64,000 nucleotides of DNA. Source: Olsenella uli DSM 7084. Its GTDB lineage: Bacteria > Actinomycetota > Coriobacteriia > Coriobacteriales > Atopobiaceae. This document shows, piece after piece, positions 35,700 to 44,650 of this stretch. Both the position numbers and the translations under genes were made by a program. The notes below the pieces were generated by a model. The model was not told where the DNA came from, did not search any database, and saw only the letters and a list, made by a program, of their open reading frames with translations. The number at the start of each line of letters is the position of its first letter. The stretch's first letter is position 1. The DNA is taken from NCBI RefSeq assembly GCF_000143845.1, contig NC_014363.1:1411186-1475185 (forward strand), written 5' to 3'.

Positions 35700-36626
35700 C
35701 TAGACCACGCCCCTGTTGGCGAGGGGCAGGTCGCGATGGGTGAGCGTCACGTGGTAGCCCGCCTCGCTGAGGTAGGCGGCCGTGGCGTTGGCGATGGCGA
35801 CGCTTCGGTGCTGGCCACCGGTACAGCCGACGGCCACCGAGAGCCGCGACTTGCCCTCCGCGACGTAGCCGGGCATCACGACGTCGAGGAGCCTCTGCCA
35901 GGCCTTGATGAAGTCACGCGTGACCCGCTGGCCCATGACGAAGTCGCGCACCTTGGCGTCATTGCCCGTGAGCGGGCGCATCTCGGGATCGTAGAACGGG
36001 TTGGGCAGGAAGCGCACGTCGATCATGAGGTCCGCCTCGACGGGCATGCCATGCTTGAAGCCGAACGAGAAGACGTTGACGTCGAGGAGCTGCTGGTCCG
36101 TGAGCTCGGAGAAGCTGCGCCGGATGCGGGAGCGCAGGGTGGACGTGCGCATGCGGCTGGTGTCGAGGACGAGGTCCGCTCCCTCGCGGATGGAGGCCAG
36201 CTGCTCTCGCTCGCGCCGGATGGCACTCTCCGTGGACTCGCCGCGCTTGGCAATGGGATGGCGGCGGCGCGTCTCGTTGTAGCGGCGGAGCAGCACCTCG
36301 TCGGAGCAGTCCAGGAAGAGGAGCCTGACCGTGAGCTCGTGCTCGCGCAAGGCCCTCACGGCATCCGCCATCTCGTCAAAGAGCCCCTGGCTGCGCAGGT
36401 CGCAGGTCACGGCCAGGTGGCGGCCGATGCTGGTGTTGATGCCCACCGTGGTGGCGAGGTCGAGGATGAGCCGCGGGGGGAGGTTGTCGATGCAGTAGTA
36501 GCCCATGTCCTCGAACACGTGCATGGCCTGGGTGCGACCGCTGCCCGACATACCCGTGATGACCACGACGTCGGGCACCTGGTCGAGCCGCGCCGCACGG
36601 CGCATATCCTGTCCACCGTCAGCCAT
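35700..36626 (-). CDS. rapZ: RNase adapter protein RapZ (YvcJ family)
   Basis: A nucleotide-binding protein of 308 residues. The Walker A motif is GMSGSGRT (25-32), with DNLPPRLI and the segment DVRFLPNPFYDPEMRPLTG. The C-terminal ligand-binding part contains VAVGCTGGQHRSVAIAN. In E. coli RapZ controls amino-sugar synthesis through a small RNA; in Gram-positives the role is less clear. The ATG at 36626 has GGGAGGGG; a 43-residue upstream extension is rejected. It ends one base before the whiA start. Confidence 0.93.
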   Translation of the reverse strand: MADGGQDMRRAARLDQVPDVVVITGMSGSGRTQAMHVFEDMGYYCIDNLPPRLILDLATTVGINTSIGRHLAVTCDLRSQGLFDEMADAVRALREHELTVRLLFLDCSDEVLLRRYNETRRRHPIAKRGESTESAIRREREQLASIREGADLVLDTSRMRTSTLRSRIRRSFSELTDQQLLDVNVFSFGFKHGMPVEADLMIDVRFLPNPFYDPEMRPLTGNDAKVRDFVMGQRVTRDFIKAWQRLLDVVMPGYVAEGKSRLSVAVGCTGGQHRSVAIANATAAYLSEAGYHVTLTHRDLPLANRGVV

Positions 36627-36655
36627 GTGGCCCCTCCCCTCTCGTCTGCGACCCC

Positions 36656-37750
36656 CTAGCGTCCCCGCTCCTCCGGATAGACCACTCCCCACTCTCGACG
36701 AAGCCTCGTCATGATGTCCATGACGTCTGTGGCGACGTCTATGAGAGAAGAGCACTGCGCATCGCCCGCAACGGCCCTTTCGAGGTCCGCCATCTCGTAG
36801 CAGAGGGCATAGGCCTCACAGCCGACGGCTACCTCCTCGCGACGTCCGTCCGCGCTCCACACGATGGTCCCGCGGTCTGCCCTCGGGTAGTCCGTCACCT
36901 CGAGGTAGCACTCGTCGAAGCTGATGACAGCACGCTTGGGCTGCTTGGAGTGGAGCGACAGGGACACCACGCCCAACTGCCCGGAGGCGTTCCTCGCCAC
37001 TATGCCACTGGTCTGGTCGACGCCGGTAGGCGCCCTGTTTGCGAGCGAGGTCAGCTCGTCCGGCTGCGAATCCATGAAGAGCCTCATGATCGTAAGCGCA
37101 TAGACCCCGATGTCCAGCATGGCGCCACCGGCCAGCCTGGGGTTGTAGAAGCGATTCGTGAGATCGCCGTACTCCTTGAGGCTCCCGAAGCTCACCTGGG
37201 CGAGGTTCATGCGACCGAACTCGCCCGAGCGTGCGCGGCGAAGGAGCTCCCGGTACAGGGGCATGTGGAGAATGGTCGTCGCGTCCATCAGGACGCATCC
37301 GTGCTCCCCCGCGACGGAGCGTGCCTGGCCGAGCTCCTCGGAGTTGAGGGTGATGGACTTCTCGCACAGCACGTGCTTGCCCGCCGTCAGGGCCGGGACG
37401 AGGTAGCGGATGTGGGTGTTGTGGGGCGTGGTTATGTAGATCGCGTCTATCGACGGGTCGGCGTAGAGCTCGTCGGGGCTGCCGTACACGCGCTCGACGT
37501 CGTAGCGCCGCGCAAAGGCGACCGCCTTGTCGTGCGTGCGGTTGCAGACGCCCGAAAGCCTACGGCCCGCAAGCTCAAGCGAGCGCGCCATCTGGTTCGC
37601 TATGGCGCCGCAGCCTATGACTGCCCAGCGAAGCTGGGGCGCAGCGAAGATCCCATCGGGAAAGCCCGCACCCCTGACCCGCTCGAAGGCCGCCTCCGCC
37701 GCAGCTGCGGCATCAATGGGCGCCGCGGCCTTGGTGCTGCCGTCACACAT
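36656..37750 (-). CDS. Gfo/Idh/MocA-family oxidoreductase
   Basis: An NAD(P)-dependent sugar dehydrogenase-type protein of 364 residues. The Rossmann motif is VIGCGAIANQMA near 43-54, followed by YITTPHNTHIRY and the conserved CEK motif (HVLCEKSITLN). The second domain contains GGAMLDIGVYALTIMRLF. A 30-residue Ala-rich N-terminal stretch precedes the fold. GGAGGAAGG precedes the ATG. Substrate unknown; trans-dihydrodiol dehydrogenase-like members share this shape. It lies 29 bp upstream of rapZ. Confidence 0.85.
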   Translation of the reverse strand: MCDGSTKAAAPIDAAAAAEAAFERVRGAGFPDGIFAAPQLRWAVIGCGAIANQMARSLELAGRRLSGVCNRTHDKAVAFARRYDVERVYGSPDELYADPSIDAIYITTPHNTHIRYLVPALTAGKHVLCEKSITLNSEELGQARSVAGEHGCVLMDATTILHMPLYRELLRRARSGEFGRMNLAQVSFGSLKEYGDLTNRFYNPRLAGGAMLDIGVYALTIMRLFMDSQPDELTSLANRAPTGVDQTSGIVARNASGQLGVVSLSLHSKQPKRAVISFDECYLEVTDYPRADRGTIVWSADGRREEVAVGCEAYALCYEMADLERAVAGDAQCSSLIDVATDVMDIMTRLRREWGVVYPEERGR

Positions 37751-38061
37751 GCCTTCCTCCGTCCTTGCCCACGCGCGGCCTGCGGCCAGGCGGCGCGGGT
37801 GCAGTTGCCAGACAGGGACATTCTCTCCCATCCCAAGGGGTTTTCCCGCAGGAACGCCAAGACTACACCTCGAGCCGACGGCAAAGCCAAGGCATGCGGC
37901 GACAGTGACGCAGCAAGGAACCAGCGCGCTGGGGTATCGTGGATCGAGGCACCCGTCGATTGGAAGCCCCATGAGCGACCGCATGCCCTCACGTTCCCTG
38001 GCCGCGGGCGGGGCGAGGCGTGCCTGTTCGAGCCTAGTTTGCGATGGGAGTCGGTGGGCGC

Positions 38062-38583
38062 ATGGCGGACGGTGACGGCTACCTGCATGTCTCCCACGGC
38101 TTTGACCCCGTGTTCGACGAGCGCAGCCGCGTGATCATACTCGGGTCGTTTCCCTCGGTGCTCTCACGGCGAAACGACTTCTACTACGGCAACCCGCAGA
38201 ACCGCTTCTGGCGTGTCCTGGCTCGGTGCCTCGGCGAGGCATGCCCACAGACCGTACCTGAAAAACGCGCGATGCTGCTGGCACACGGCATCGCCCTGTG
38301 GGACGTCATCGCAAGCTGCGATATCAGGGGCTCGAGCGATGCGAGCATCCGCAACGTGACGCCCGTCGACCTTGGTCGCGTGACCCGCGTTGCGCGCCTG
38401 CGTTCCGTCCTCTGCAACGGTACCACGGCCGGCAGGCTCTACCACCGCTGGCTGGAGACCCAGACGAACATGCCGGCCGAGGTCCTGCCCTCGACGAGCC
38501 CGGCCAACGCCGCCTGGCGGCTCGAGCGGCTTGTCGCACGCTGGAACGAGTCGCTCTCCCCGTCGCTGGGCGAGGGCCGATAG
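38062..38583 (+). CDS. DNA-deoxyinosine (hypoxanthine) glycosylase
   Basis: A 173-residue DNA repair protein of the uracil-DNA-glycosylase superfamily, apparently the hypoxanthine/deoxyinosine branch. ILGSFPSVLSRRNDFYYGNP and NRFWRVLA form the N-terminal catalytic region, GIALWDVIASC follows, and the C-terminal STSPANA motif is present. The start at 38062 (MADGDG) has GGAG 11 bases upstream; an ATG at 38044 is an alternative without a ribosome site. It is isolated on the plus strand between minus-strand genes. Confidence 0.78.
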   Translation: MADGDGYLHVSHGFDPVFDERSRVIILGSFPSVLSRRNDFYYGNPQNRFWRVLARCLGEACPQTVPEKRAMLLAHGIALWDVIASCDIRGSSDASIRNVTPVDLGRVTRVARLRSVLCNGTTAGRLYHRWLETQTNMPAEVLPSTSPANAAWRLERLVARWNESLSPSLGEGR

Positions 38584-38667
38584 GCGGCAGCGGTGCCAGC
38601 CACGACATGGTCGCACATCTCGCCGAGGATGACGGCGGATTGGCGGCCACCGTGCGGATCATGGCGG

Positions 38668-39735
38668 TCATTTCCCGTCGAAGTTCACGACGACACGGTA
38701 TGACGCGCCCTCGATCGCCTTGTCAAAGGCCTCCTTGACCTGGCTCTCGTGATAGGTGCCGCTCACATAGGGCTTGAGGTCGATGACGCCCTCGGAGACC
38801 ATCGCGACAGCACGCACGAAGTCCCTGGAGTTGGAGTTCGCGGTACCCAGCGTCTTGATGGACCAGCTGTGCATCCAGCCGGCATCGACAGGAACGAGCT
38901 TCTCCTCGCCCGGTTTGGGGTGGATGGAGCTATAGAGGATGACCTTGCCGACGTTGGCGACACAGGTGTAGGCGTCCTTGAGCACGCTCGGGAACGGCGT
39001 GGTGTCAAACACGGCCTGGCACTTCAGGCCATGGGTAAGCTCGAGGACCCTCTCGGTCAGGCTCTCCTTCGACGGATCGATGGCGTAATCGGCACCGTAC
39101 CGCCGGGCCAGGACCGTACGCTCCCGATTGATGTCGGAGACGATCACGACGGCACCACGCTTCTTCGCAACCTGCACGTGCAGCTGCCCCATGATGCCAC
39201 AGCCTATTACGAGGACGTAATCCCCGAGCTGGATGTCCGCCGTCTCGACGCTGTGCACGACACAGGAGAGCGGCTCGACGATGGACGCCTCCTGAGGCGT
39301 CACGTTGCGATACTTGAACAGGCAGTGCGTCGTCACGAGCATGTACTCGGAAAGCCCGCCCATGCCGTGGTAGGGCAGGCCCTCGAGCTGCGCCCCGTGG
39401 TCGAAGTGCGCGCAGCTCTGCTCCTCGAACGTCTTGCAGTAGTAGCAGTCACCACACGGAAGCGTGTTGCCTACGACGACTTTGTCACCGACCGCCCACT
39501 CGTCAGGATTGACGTCGTCGCCCAGCCCCACGATCTCGCCGGAAATCTCGTGACCGCCGATGAACGGATGCTCGACCTTGTTGACACCCGTGTACACGCG
39601 CTGCTCCCACGTGCACAGGGCGCAGCAGTCAACCTTCACGAGCACCTTGTTGCCCTTGGCATGAGGACGCTCGCACTCCTCGAGAGAAATATCCATGCGG
39701 CCATGGAATACCGCCGTCTTCATCGTCTCTGGCAT
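38668..39735 (-). CDS. Zinc-binding medium-chain dehydrogenase
   Basis: A 355-residue NAD(P)-dependent dehydrogenase of the sorbitol/threonine dehydrogenase type. Catalytic zinc ligands include the Cys in CALCTWEQR and the GHEISGEIVG motif. Structural zinc cysteines are in LPCGDCYYCKTFEEQSC. The nucleotide site is VIGCGIMGQLHVQVAKK. It is the last gene of the PTS operon, 127 bp downstream of IID, so it probably oxidises a PTS-delivered polyol or sugar phosphate. AAGGAG is 5 bases before the ATG. Confidence 0.85.
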   Translation of the reverse strand: MPETMKTAVFHGRMDISLEECERPHAKGNKVLVKVDCCALCTWEQRVYTGVNKVEHPFIGGHEISGEIVGLGDDVNPDEWAVGDKVVVGNTLPCGDCYYCKTFEEQSCAHFDHGAQLEGLPYHGMGGLSEYMLVTTHCLFKYRNVTPQEASIVEPLSCVVHSVETADIQLGDYVLVIGCGIMGQLHVQVAKKRGAVVIVSDINRERTVLARRYGADYAIDPSKESLTERVLELTHGLKCQAVFDTTPFPSVLKDAYTCVANVGKVILYSSIHPKPGEEKLVPVDAGWMHSWSIKTLGTANSNSRDFVRAVAMVSEGVIDLKPYVSGTYHESQVKEAFDKAIEGASYRVVVNFDGK

Positions 39736-39862
39736 GGGGACTCCTTCTGAATAACCTGGGCAGCGCGAGAGCACGTCTTCGCCGGCACGCCCTCGCGCAC
39801 CCAGGCACATGGACTAAGACCGATTTCTTGCGAACGCCAGACCCGCTGGATCGCAGCGTAGG

Positions 39863-40765
39863 CTACGAGATGATGCCGCCCAGGAGTCCCGTCGCACCCA
39901 ACACGGCGCCAACGACAACGAGGGCGACCATGACCCGCGTCGACTTCATCTTGCGAACCTTGAGAAGGTACCAGGTGCCCAACGTAATCGCCAGCGGAAT
40001 GACGCCCTTGAGAAGCTTGTCAAGGATGTCCGCCTGTAACGCCAGCTGGGCCTCCCCCACCTGAATGACAAAGCCCGAGGAGGCAGTCACGTAACTGGCC
40101 GCCAGAGCCCCAAGCACCACGGCCCCCATGATCGACGCCGCAGAGATAAGCCGTCGCATCTGGCCACCACCAAGGAGCTTCTCCACCCCACCCTTCCCTT
40201 GCCTGTAGCCGGTCATGAAGAAGAAGTAGCCAATGGCAGTCTGGATTGCGAACATCGCAACTGCAAAGAACAGGGCGCCTGCGGGGGACCCGGACGCAGA
40301 GGCAAGCGAGATGCCGATGGCCAAGAGGATCGGCTGCAAGGTCCCCTGCCATAGGGTGTCGCCCACGCCGGCCATGGGCCCCATGAGGCCGGTCTTGATC
40401 GCCGAGATCGCCTCGCCGGTCACGGCGGGGTCGTTCGCGCGCTCCTCCTCCATTGCAAGCGCCAGGCCGTTCACGATGCCCCCGTAATGCGGCTCGGTGT
40501 TGTAGAACTGCATGTGGCGCTTCATGAAGTCGATCTTTGCCTGCCTGTCGTTCGGATACAGCCTGTCAATGATGTGCGTCATGGAAAAAAGGACGCCAGA
40601 GGCCTGCATGCGCTCGTAGTTGTAGTTCGCGTGGCTTGCGAAGTCCCATTTCCAGAACACCTTGAGAACGTCGGCCTTGGAGAGCGCCCTACGCTTGGCC
40701 GTGCCGTCAGCCGCCACATCAATCCCGCGGCGCCCGGTTCCCCCAGTCATCTCGTTCTGCATCAT
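39863..40765 (-). CDS. PTS mannose-family IID component
   Basis: A 300-residue membrane subunit of a mannose/fructose/sorbose-class phosphotransferase system. It has the signature region FMKRHMQFYNTEPHYGGIV and GLMGPMAGVGDTLWQGT, then C-terminal helices. Two tandem ATG codons follow AAGGGA; the upstream one is used here. It starts 10 bases after the IIC stop. Confidence 0.93.
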   Translation of the reverse strand: MMQNEMTGGTGRRGIDVAADGTAKRRALSKADVLKVFWKWDFASHANYNYERMQASGVLFSMTHIIDRLYPNDRQAKIDFMKRHMQFYNTEPHYGGIVNGLALAMEEERANDPAVTGEAISAIKTGLMGPMAGVGDTLWQGTLQPILLAIGISLASASGSPAGALFFAVAMFAIQTAIGYFFFMTGYRQGKGGVEKLLGGGQMRRLISAASIMGAVVLGALAASYVTASSGFVIQVGEAQLALQADILDKLLKGVIPLAITLGTWYLLKVRKMKSTRVMVALVVVGAVLGATGLLGGIIS

Positions 40766-40775
40766 ACGGTCCCTT

Positions 40776-41615
40776 CTATTCGAAATCCGCGTCGGAGTCC
40801 TCAGAGGCAATATCGGCGGATGGAGGCGCGCCGCCAGCGATGACCGGCTGAACCGGTACCATCTCTGCCCCGGACGCCGCGCTTCCCGTAATGAGGTAGG
40901 CAACGATGCCGGCGAGCACGGCCAGGGGCAGCGTCGCGATTCCCGAGTACTGGACAACCACAAAGCCAAGGACGAACCAAAGGATCACCCCAGGGCGGTC
41001 CAGGGCTCGCAGGTTCATGGCGATGCCAATGGCCGGCAGGATACCGCCAATAACCTGCAGCGTCTCAAGAGGCCGACCCTCAAGGGCGTTGATGATGTCA
41101 GCCACCACTCCCGCGCCGAAGTATGCCCCCAGCATCACGGGGATGATGCCAATGATCGCCGCTACGATCTGCGGGGGGCAGAGATGCCAGAACGCAAGCG
41201 CCTTGGTGTCGCCGTTTTCCGCCGCCCTGTCGCACATGTGGGCGAACACGACGTCAACCGTCATGTGGATGACCCAGATGATCGTTCCCAGCAAACCGAT
41301 CGGCGTGGCGATGGCAATTGCCGTGGCAGGGTCGACGCCCGCAGCGAGCGCGAGCGCCGTGCCCAGCGTTCCCGCCAAGCCCGGGTCCGTCGGAGGCGCG
41401 CCACCAGCCGAGATGTATGCAATGAAGGGGAGTTGAATGGCGGCGCCGATGACTGCCCCCTGCACCGGGTCGCCCATGATGATGCCCACGAGCAGGCCGG
41501 ACACCAAGGGCTTCTGAATGATCGTAGAGCCAACGAGCGTGAGCCAAGGCGTCCCATTTATCCCCAGGTAGTACACGACGCCGATAAGCAGTGCTTGGAT
41601 GAGTGAAATCTGCAT
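40776..41615 (-). CDS. PTS mannose-family IIC component
   Basis: A 279-residue membrane permease subunit. It begins MQISLIQALLIGVVYYLG and contains the family motif GLLVGIIMGDPVQGAVIGA. The C-terminal 35 residues are hydrophilic and acidic (ASEDSDADFE). AAAGGGG precedes the ATG. Together with IID it forms the sugar channel. Confidence 0.93.
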   Translation of the reverse strand: MQISLIQALLIGVVYYLGINGTPWLTLVGSTIIQKPLVSGLLVGIIMGDPVQGAVIGAAIQLPFIAYISAGGAPPTDPGLAGTLGTALALAAGVDPATAIAIATPIGLLGTIIWVIHMTVDVVFAHMCDRAAENGDTKALAFWHLCPPQIVAAIIGIIPVMLGAYFGAGVVADIINALEGRPLETLQVIGGILPAIGIAMNLRALDRPGVILWFVLGFVVVQYSGIATLPLAVLAGIVAYLITGSAASGAEMVPVQPVIAGGAPPSADIASEDSDADFE

Positions 41616-41675
41616 GCTCGCCCCTTTGTACGCATGGAATGTCGTGCGCTAAGCGCCCCATAGAGACCAAAGGTG

Positions 41676-42644
41676 TTACAAAAGCTTTGAAACGCTGACC
41701 TGCGCATCGTCCGCAAGAATCTGAATTGCGACGTCCACGCCCTCGTCCACGAGGGCCCTCAGGGCCGCCCTCTCATCCTGTGACGCAGAGATGTTGCGGT
41801 AGAGCCTGCTCCGATCCTCGCGTGCGCCCATACCTCCGATGATGACCTGCCGGAGACTCGCACCCCTCTCGACGAGGGACAGAAAGGTCTGGGGGTACTT
41901 GGCAAGCACGATGACCCTGTCTGTTGGCTTGAAACCCTTGATGAGACGATCGACCGCCTTCGCCTCATTGAATACCCCCACTTTCACGTTTGCGGGCACG
42001 GCGCTCTTGAACACGCTCTTGAGGAACGGGTTTTGGGATGTCTCATCGTCCACAATCATGATCTTGTTGGCGCCCGTGGCATTCAGCCACGATGTCATGA
42101 CCTGACCATGGATGAGACGATCGTCCACACGGCACAGAACCACCTCACCGTTGCCCGGCGCCGTGAGGTTCTCCCCCCGTTCAATGGGAGGCGCATCGCC
42201 GGGTTCCATTCGCTCCTGTTCCCTCTCCTGCTTTGCCGGGGTCTCGAGCTCGGGAATCTTGAGGCTCAGGTCGATGACGGCGTCACGCTGTGCCGCAAAC
42301 GTCTCTCGTGCGAGCTCCTCGAGGCCAAGGCTCTCCCGCATGAAGACCGCCTGAATCACCGCAGGCAGATTCACGCCCGCCAATGCGCGGACGTTGCCGC
42401 TCTGCATGAGCCTCATCACCACGTTCGAGGGCGTTCCACCCAGCATGTCAACCAGGCAGAGGGCTCCATCGCCCTCGTCTGCCTTCCTGATGGAGGCAGA
42501 CACTTTCTCCTCAAATTCGGAGGGCTCATCCCCGTGGTACAGACCGACCGTCTCGAGCTGCCGCTGAGGGCCGACGAGCAGCTCGACTCCCGATCTCAGC
42601 CCTTCTGCCAGCGAGCCGTGTGTGGCTATCACTATCCCAACCAT
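41676..42644 (-). CDS. PTS mannose-family IIAB fusion
   Basis: A 322-residue cytoplasmic phosphocarrier. The IIA domain (1-125) has phosphoryl His9 in IATHGSLAEG and the DMLGGTPSN loop. A charged linker (about 130-165) leads to the IIB domain with phosphoryl His179 in VDDRLIHGQV. It relays phosphate from HPr to the sugar. First structural gene after the DeoR regulator, with an AAAGGGGG site. Confidence 0.93.
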   Translation of the reverse strand: MVGIVIATHGSLAEGLRSGVELLVGPQRQLETVGLYHGDEPSEFEEKVSASIRKADEGDGALCLVDMLGGTPSNVVMRLMQSGNVRALAGVNLPAVIQAVFMRESLGLEELARETFAAQRDAVIDLSLKIPELETPAKQEREQERMEPGDAPPIERGENLTAPGNGEVVLCRVDDRLIHGQVMTSWLNATGANKIMIVDDETSQNPFLKSVFKSAVPANVKVGVFNEAKAVDRLIKGFKPTDRVIVLAKYPQTFLSLVERGASLRQVIIGGMGAREDRSRLYRNISASQDERAALRALVDEGVDVAIQILADDAQVSVSKLL

Positions 42645-42660
42645 ACTTCCCCCTTTACTT

Positions 42661-42718
42661 AACTAGAAACTAGTAGATACCTAATATCTATAAGTAGAAA
42701 TATATGCACCTATAGATA
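42661..42718 (-). promoter_or_regulatory. A/T-rich control region with inverted repeat upstream of PTS genes
   Basis: A very A/T-rich stretch lies between the DeoR terminator and the IIAB start. It contains an 8-bp inverted repeat TATCTATA (42685-42692) / TATAGATA (42711-42718) and a repeated CTAG pair (AACTAGAAACTAG, 42661-42673). These are good candidates for the DeoR-family operator and the promoter. Inference from position and symmetry. Confidence 0.5.
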
Positions 42719-42758
42719 GAAAATAATAGTAAGTTTTAGAAAGTCTACGAAAGGTATG

Positions 42759-42790
42759 AAAAACACCCCGAGCGGTAGCCCCAGAGTGTT
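42759..42790 (-). terminator. Intrinsic terminator of the deoR-family gene
   Basis: On the minus strand AACACTC/GGGTGTT closes a GC-rich hairpin followed by TTTTTC. It lies 30 bp behind the regulator stop and separates it from the PTS genes. Confidence 0.7.
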
Positions 42791-42819
42791 AGAGCGGTCC
42801 CTTATTTATATAAATTAAT

Positions 42820-43623
42820 TTATGATGCTATCGTCAGCTGTGTTGTGAGGCTCTGTCTGCGTATGGCACTGGAAACTATGCCATCCGGATCAACATCCAT
42901 GACAATGACGTCGATATCAGGGAGCTCTGCAAATCTGATGAAGCTACTGGCGCCAACCTTCGAGGCATCCATGAGCACGTAGCTCGTGCGCGCGTGAGCA
43001 ATCAGCTCGGACTTAACCAAAGCCATCGGCTCGTATTCGGTCATGAAGCCCTGATTTGGGAGAAACGCATTGGCGGCGAGAAAGGCCTTGTCGACATGGA
43101 GCATCTCCAGGCAGGCCGAGGTAAGCCGCCCGAAAGCGTAACGATGGTTGCGCCGGAACGTTCCGCCCAGGACCACGAGCTCGGCGTCGGGCAGGTGGTC
43201 CTCAACATACTCCGCTATCGCAAAGTCATTGGTGACAATTGCTATATCGCGCTTGTCAGCGAGGCGTTTGGTGAATTCAAGCGTAGTCGTGCCAGCATCG
43301 ATGCCAATGGTGTCTCCGTCTCGGACATACTCGGCCGCCCGTCGGGCAATCCTCTCCTTCTCGCGCATGTGGACGGACATTCGCTCCTTGGGGACGGAGA
43401 CATGCCGGGTGAGGTCGAGGGAGACCGCACCGCCATACATGCGGCGAAGCTTGCCCTCCTCTTCCAATACTGAGAGGTCGCTGCGGGCGGTTACCGCCGA
43501 GATGCCAAACTCCCGCTTGAGATTCGCTATTGAAACTGAGCTGTTGCGCTCGACAAGCTCCGCAATCCGGGCCCTGCGCTCCCCGGCAAGCATCCTATCC
43601 TGTTTCTTGTCATCGAACCCCAT
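42820..43623 (-). CDS. DeoR-family transcriptional regulator
   Basis: A 267-residue repressor of the DeoR/GlpR type. The N-terminal helix-turn-helix (about 15-70) includes SIANLKREFGISAVTARSDL. The sensor domain has GIDAGTTTLEF and VVLGGTFRRNHRYAFG, which bind a phosphorylated sugar. It precedes the PTS operon in the same direction and very likely controls it. The ATG at 43623 is chosen over an upstream TTG. The 250 bp upstream are A/T-rich and contain TACAAT-like boxes but no gene. Confidence 0.9.
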   Translation of the reverse strand: MGFDDKKQDRMLAGERRARIAELVERNSSVSIANLKREFGISAVTARSDLSVLEEEGKLRRMYGGAVSLDLTRHVSVPKERMSVHMREKERIARRAAEYVRDGDTIGIDAGTTTLEFTKRLADKRDIAIVTNDFAIAEYVEDHLPDAELVVLGGTFRRNHRYAFGRLTSACLEMLHVDKAFLAANAFLPNQGFMTEYEPMALVKSELIAHARTSYVLMDASKVGASSFIRFAELPDIDVIVMDVDPDGIVSSAIRRQSLTTQLTIAS

Positions 43624-43882
43624 GATCCGACCAATCCCTTGCAACCGTCCAAAACAGCGGTCAATTCATTTCCACTATTTGCCAACGCTTACTTTTATGT
43701 CTCATTGTATCCAATATTTATTGAACCGGCTGACACATATGCGCCCAGACGGGCAAGCGCGCCAGTCCCCCGATTGCCATGCAAATCGAGTCGTTTGGAC
43801 CCATCCGGTCTGTGGGAATATCCAGACCGCGCGGCAACTCGCAGTGTCATCTGACGTGTTCGACGGTATCGCTGGCTATGGG

Positions 43883-44575
43883 CTAGGCCTCCTTGATGGC
43901 GTCGACGAACCAGCCTGTGATGGACGTGGGGTGCGTGATGCCCGTCCCCACGACGACGGCCCAGGCGCCCGCCTGCATGGCGGCGACGGCATCGGACGGC
44001 GTGTGCACATGACCCTCGCAGATGATGGGCAGGCCCGGGAACTCGGTCGTGGCCCGGCGCAGAAGCGGCAGGTCGGGGCCGTCATCCATCGTAGTGTCGA
44101 TAGCCGGCTTGTTGTGCGAGAGGGTCGTCGAGACGATGTCGCAGCCGCAGGCCACCGCGCCGCGGATGTCCTCGATGGTCATGCAGTCGGCCATCACGAG
44201 CGTCTCGCACCGGGCACGCAGGTCACGGACCGTCTGGGCGAAGCTGCGCCCATCGGGGCGGGGACGACTGGTCGCGTCGAGGGCCACGACGTCCGCGCCA
44301 GCGTTGACGCAGGCGACGGCGTGGCGCAGGGTCGGGGTGATGTAGACGCCCTCGTGCCCCTCCTTCCAAAGGCCTATGACCGGGACCTCGACGCGGCCCT
44401 TGATGGCGGCGATGTCCGCGAGTCCCTGGCAGCGTATGGCGGCGGCACCACCCTGCTCGCATGCGGCGGCCATCTGAGCCATGGTCTCGGGATGGCGCAG
44501 CGGCTCGCCGGGATAGGCCTGGACGGAGACGATCAGCCTGCCCTTGAGGGACCGGACCAGAGGCGAAGCTTCCAT
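43883..44575 (-). CDS. nanE: N-acetylmannosamine-6-phosphate 2-epimerase
   Basis: Converts ManNAc-6-P to GlcNAc-6-P in sialic acid breakdown. The 230-residue TIM barrel has VSVQAYPGEPL, the catalytic Lys in GLWKEG, VVALDATSRPRP with the acidic residue, and a phosphate loop ICEGHVHTP plus VVVGTGITHP. Last gene of the nan operon, 75 bp downstream of nanK. Confidence 0.93.
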   Translation of the reverse strand: MEASPLVRSLKGRLIVSVQAYPGEPLRHPETMAQMAAACEQGGAAAIRCQGLADIAAIKGRVEVPVIGLWKEGHEGVYITPTLRHAVACVNAGADVVALDATSRPRPDGRSFAQTVRDLRARCETLVMADCMTIEDIRGAVACGCDIVSTTLSHNKPAIDTTMDDGPDLPLLRRATTEFPGLPIICEGHVHTPSDAVAAMQAGAWAVVVGTGITHPTSITGWFVDAIKEA

Positions 44576-44650
44576 GTTCCCTGCCTTTCTGCCCTGGAGG
44601 GCGAGAGGGATTCGCCCTCGGCGCTTTGAGAAGTGTCTGCCATGACCTGG

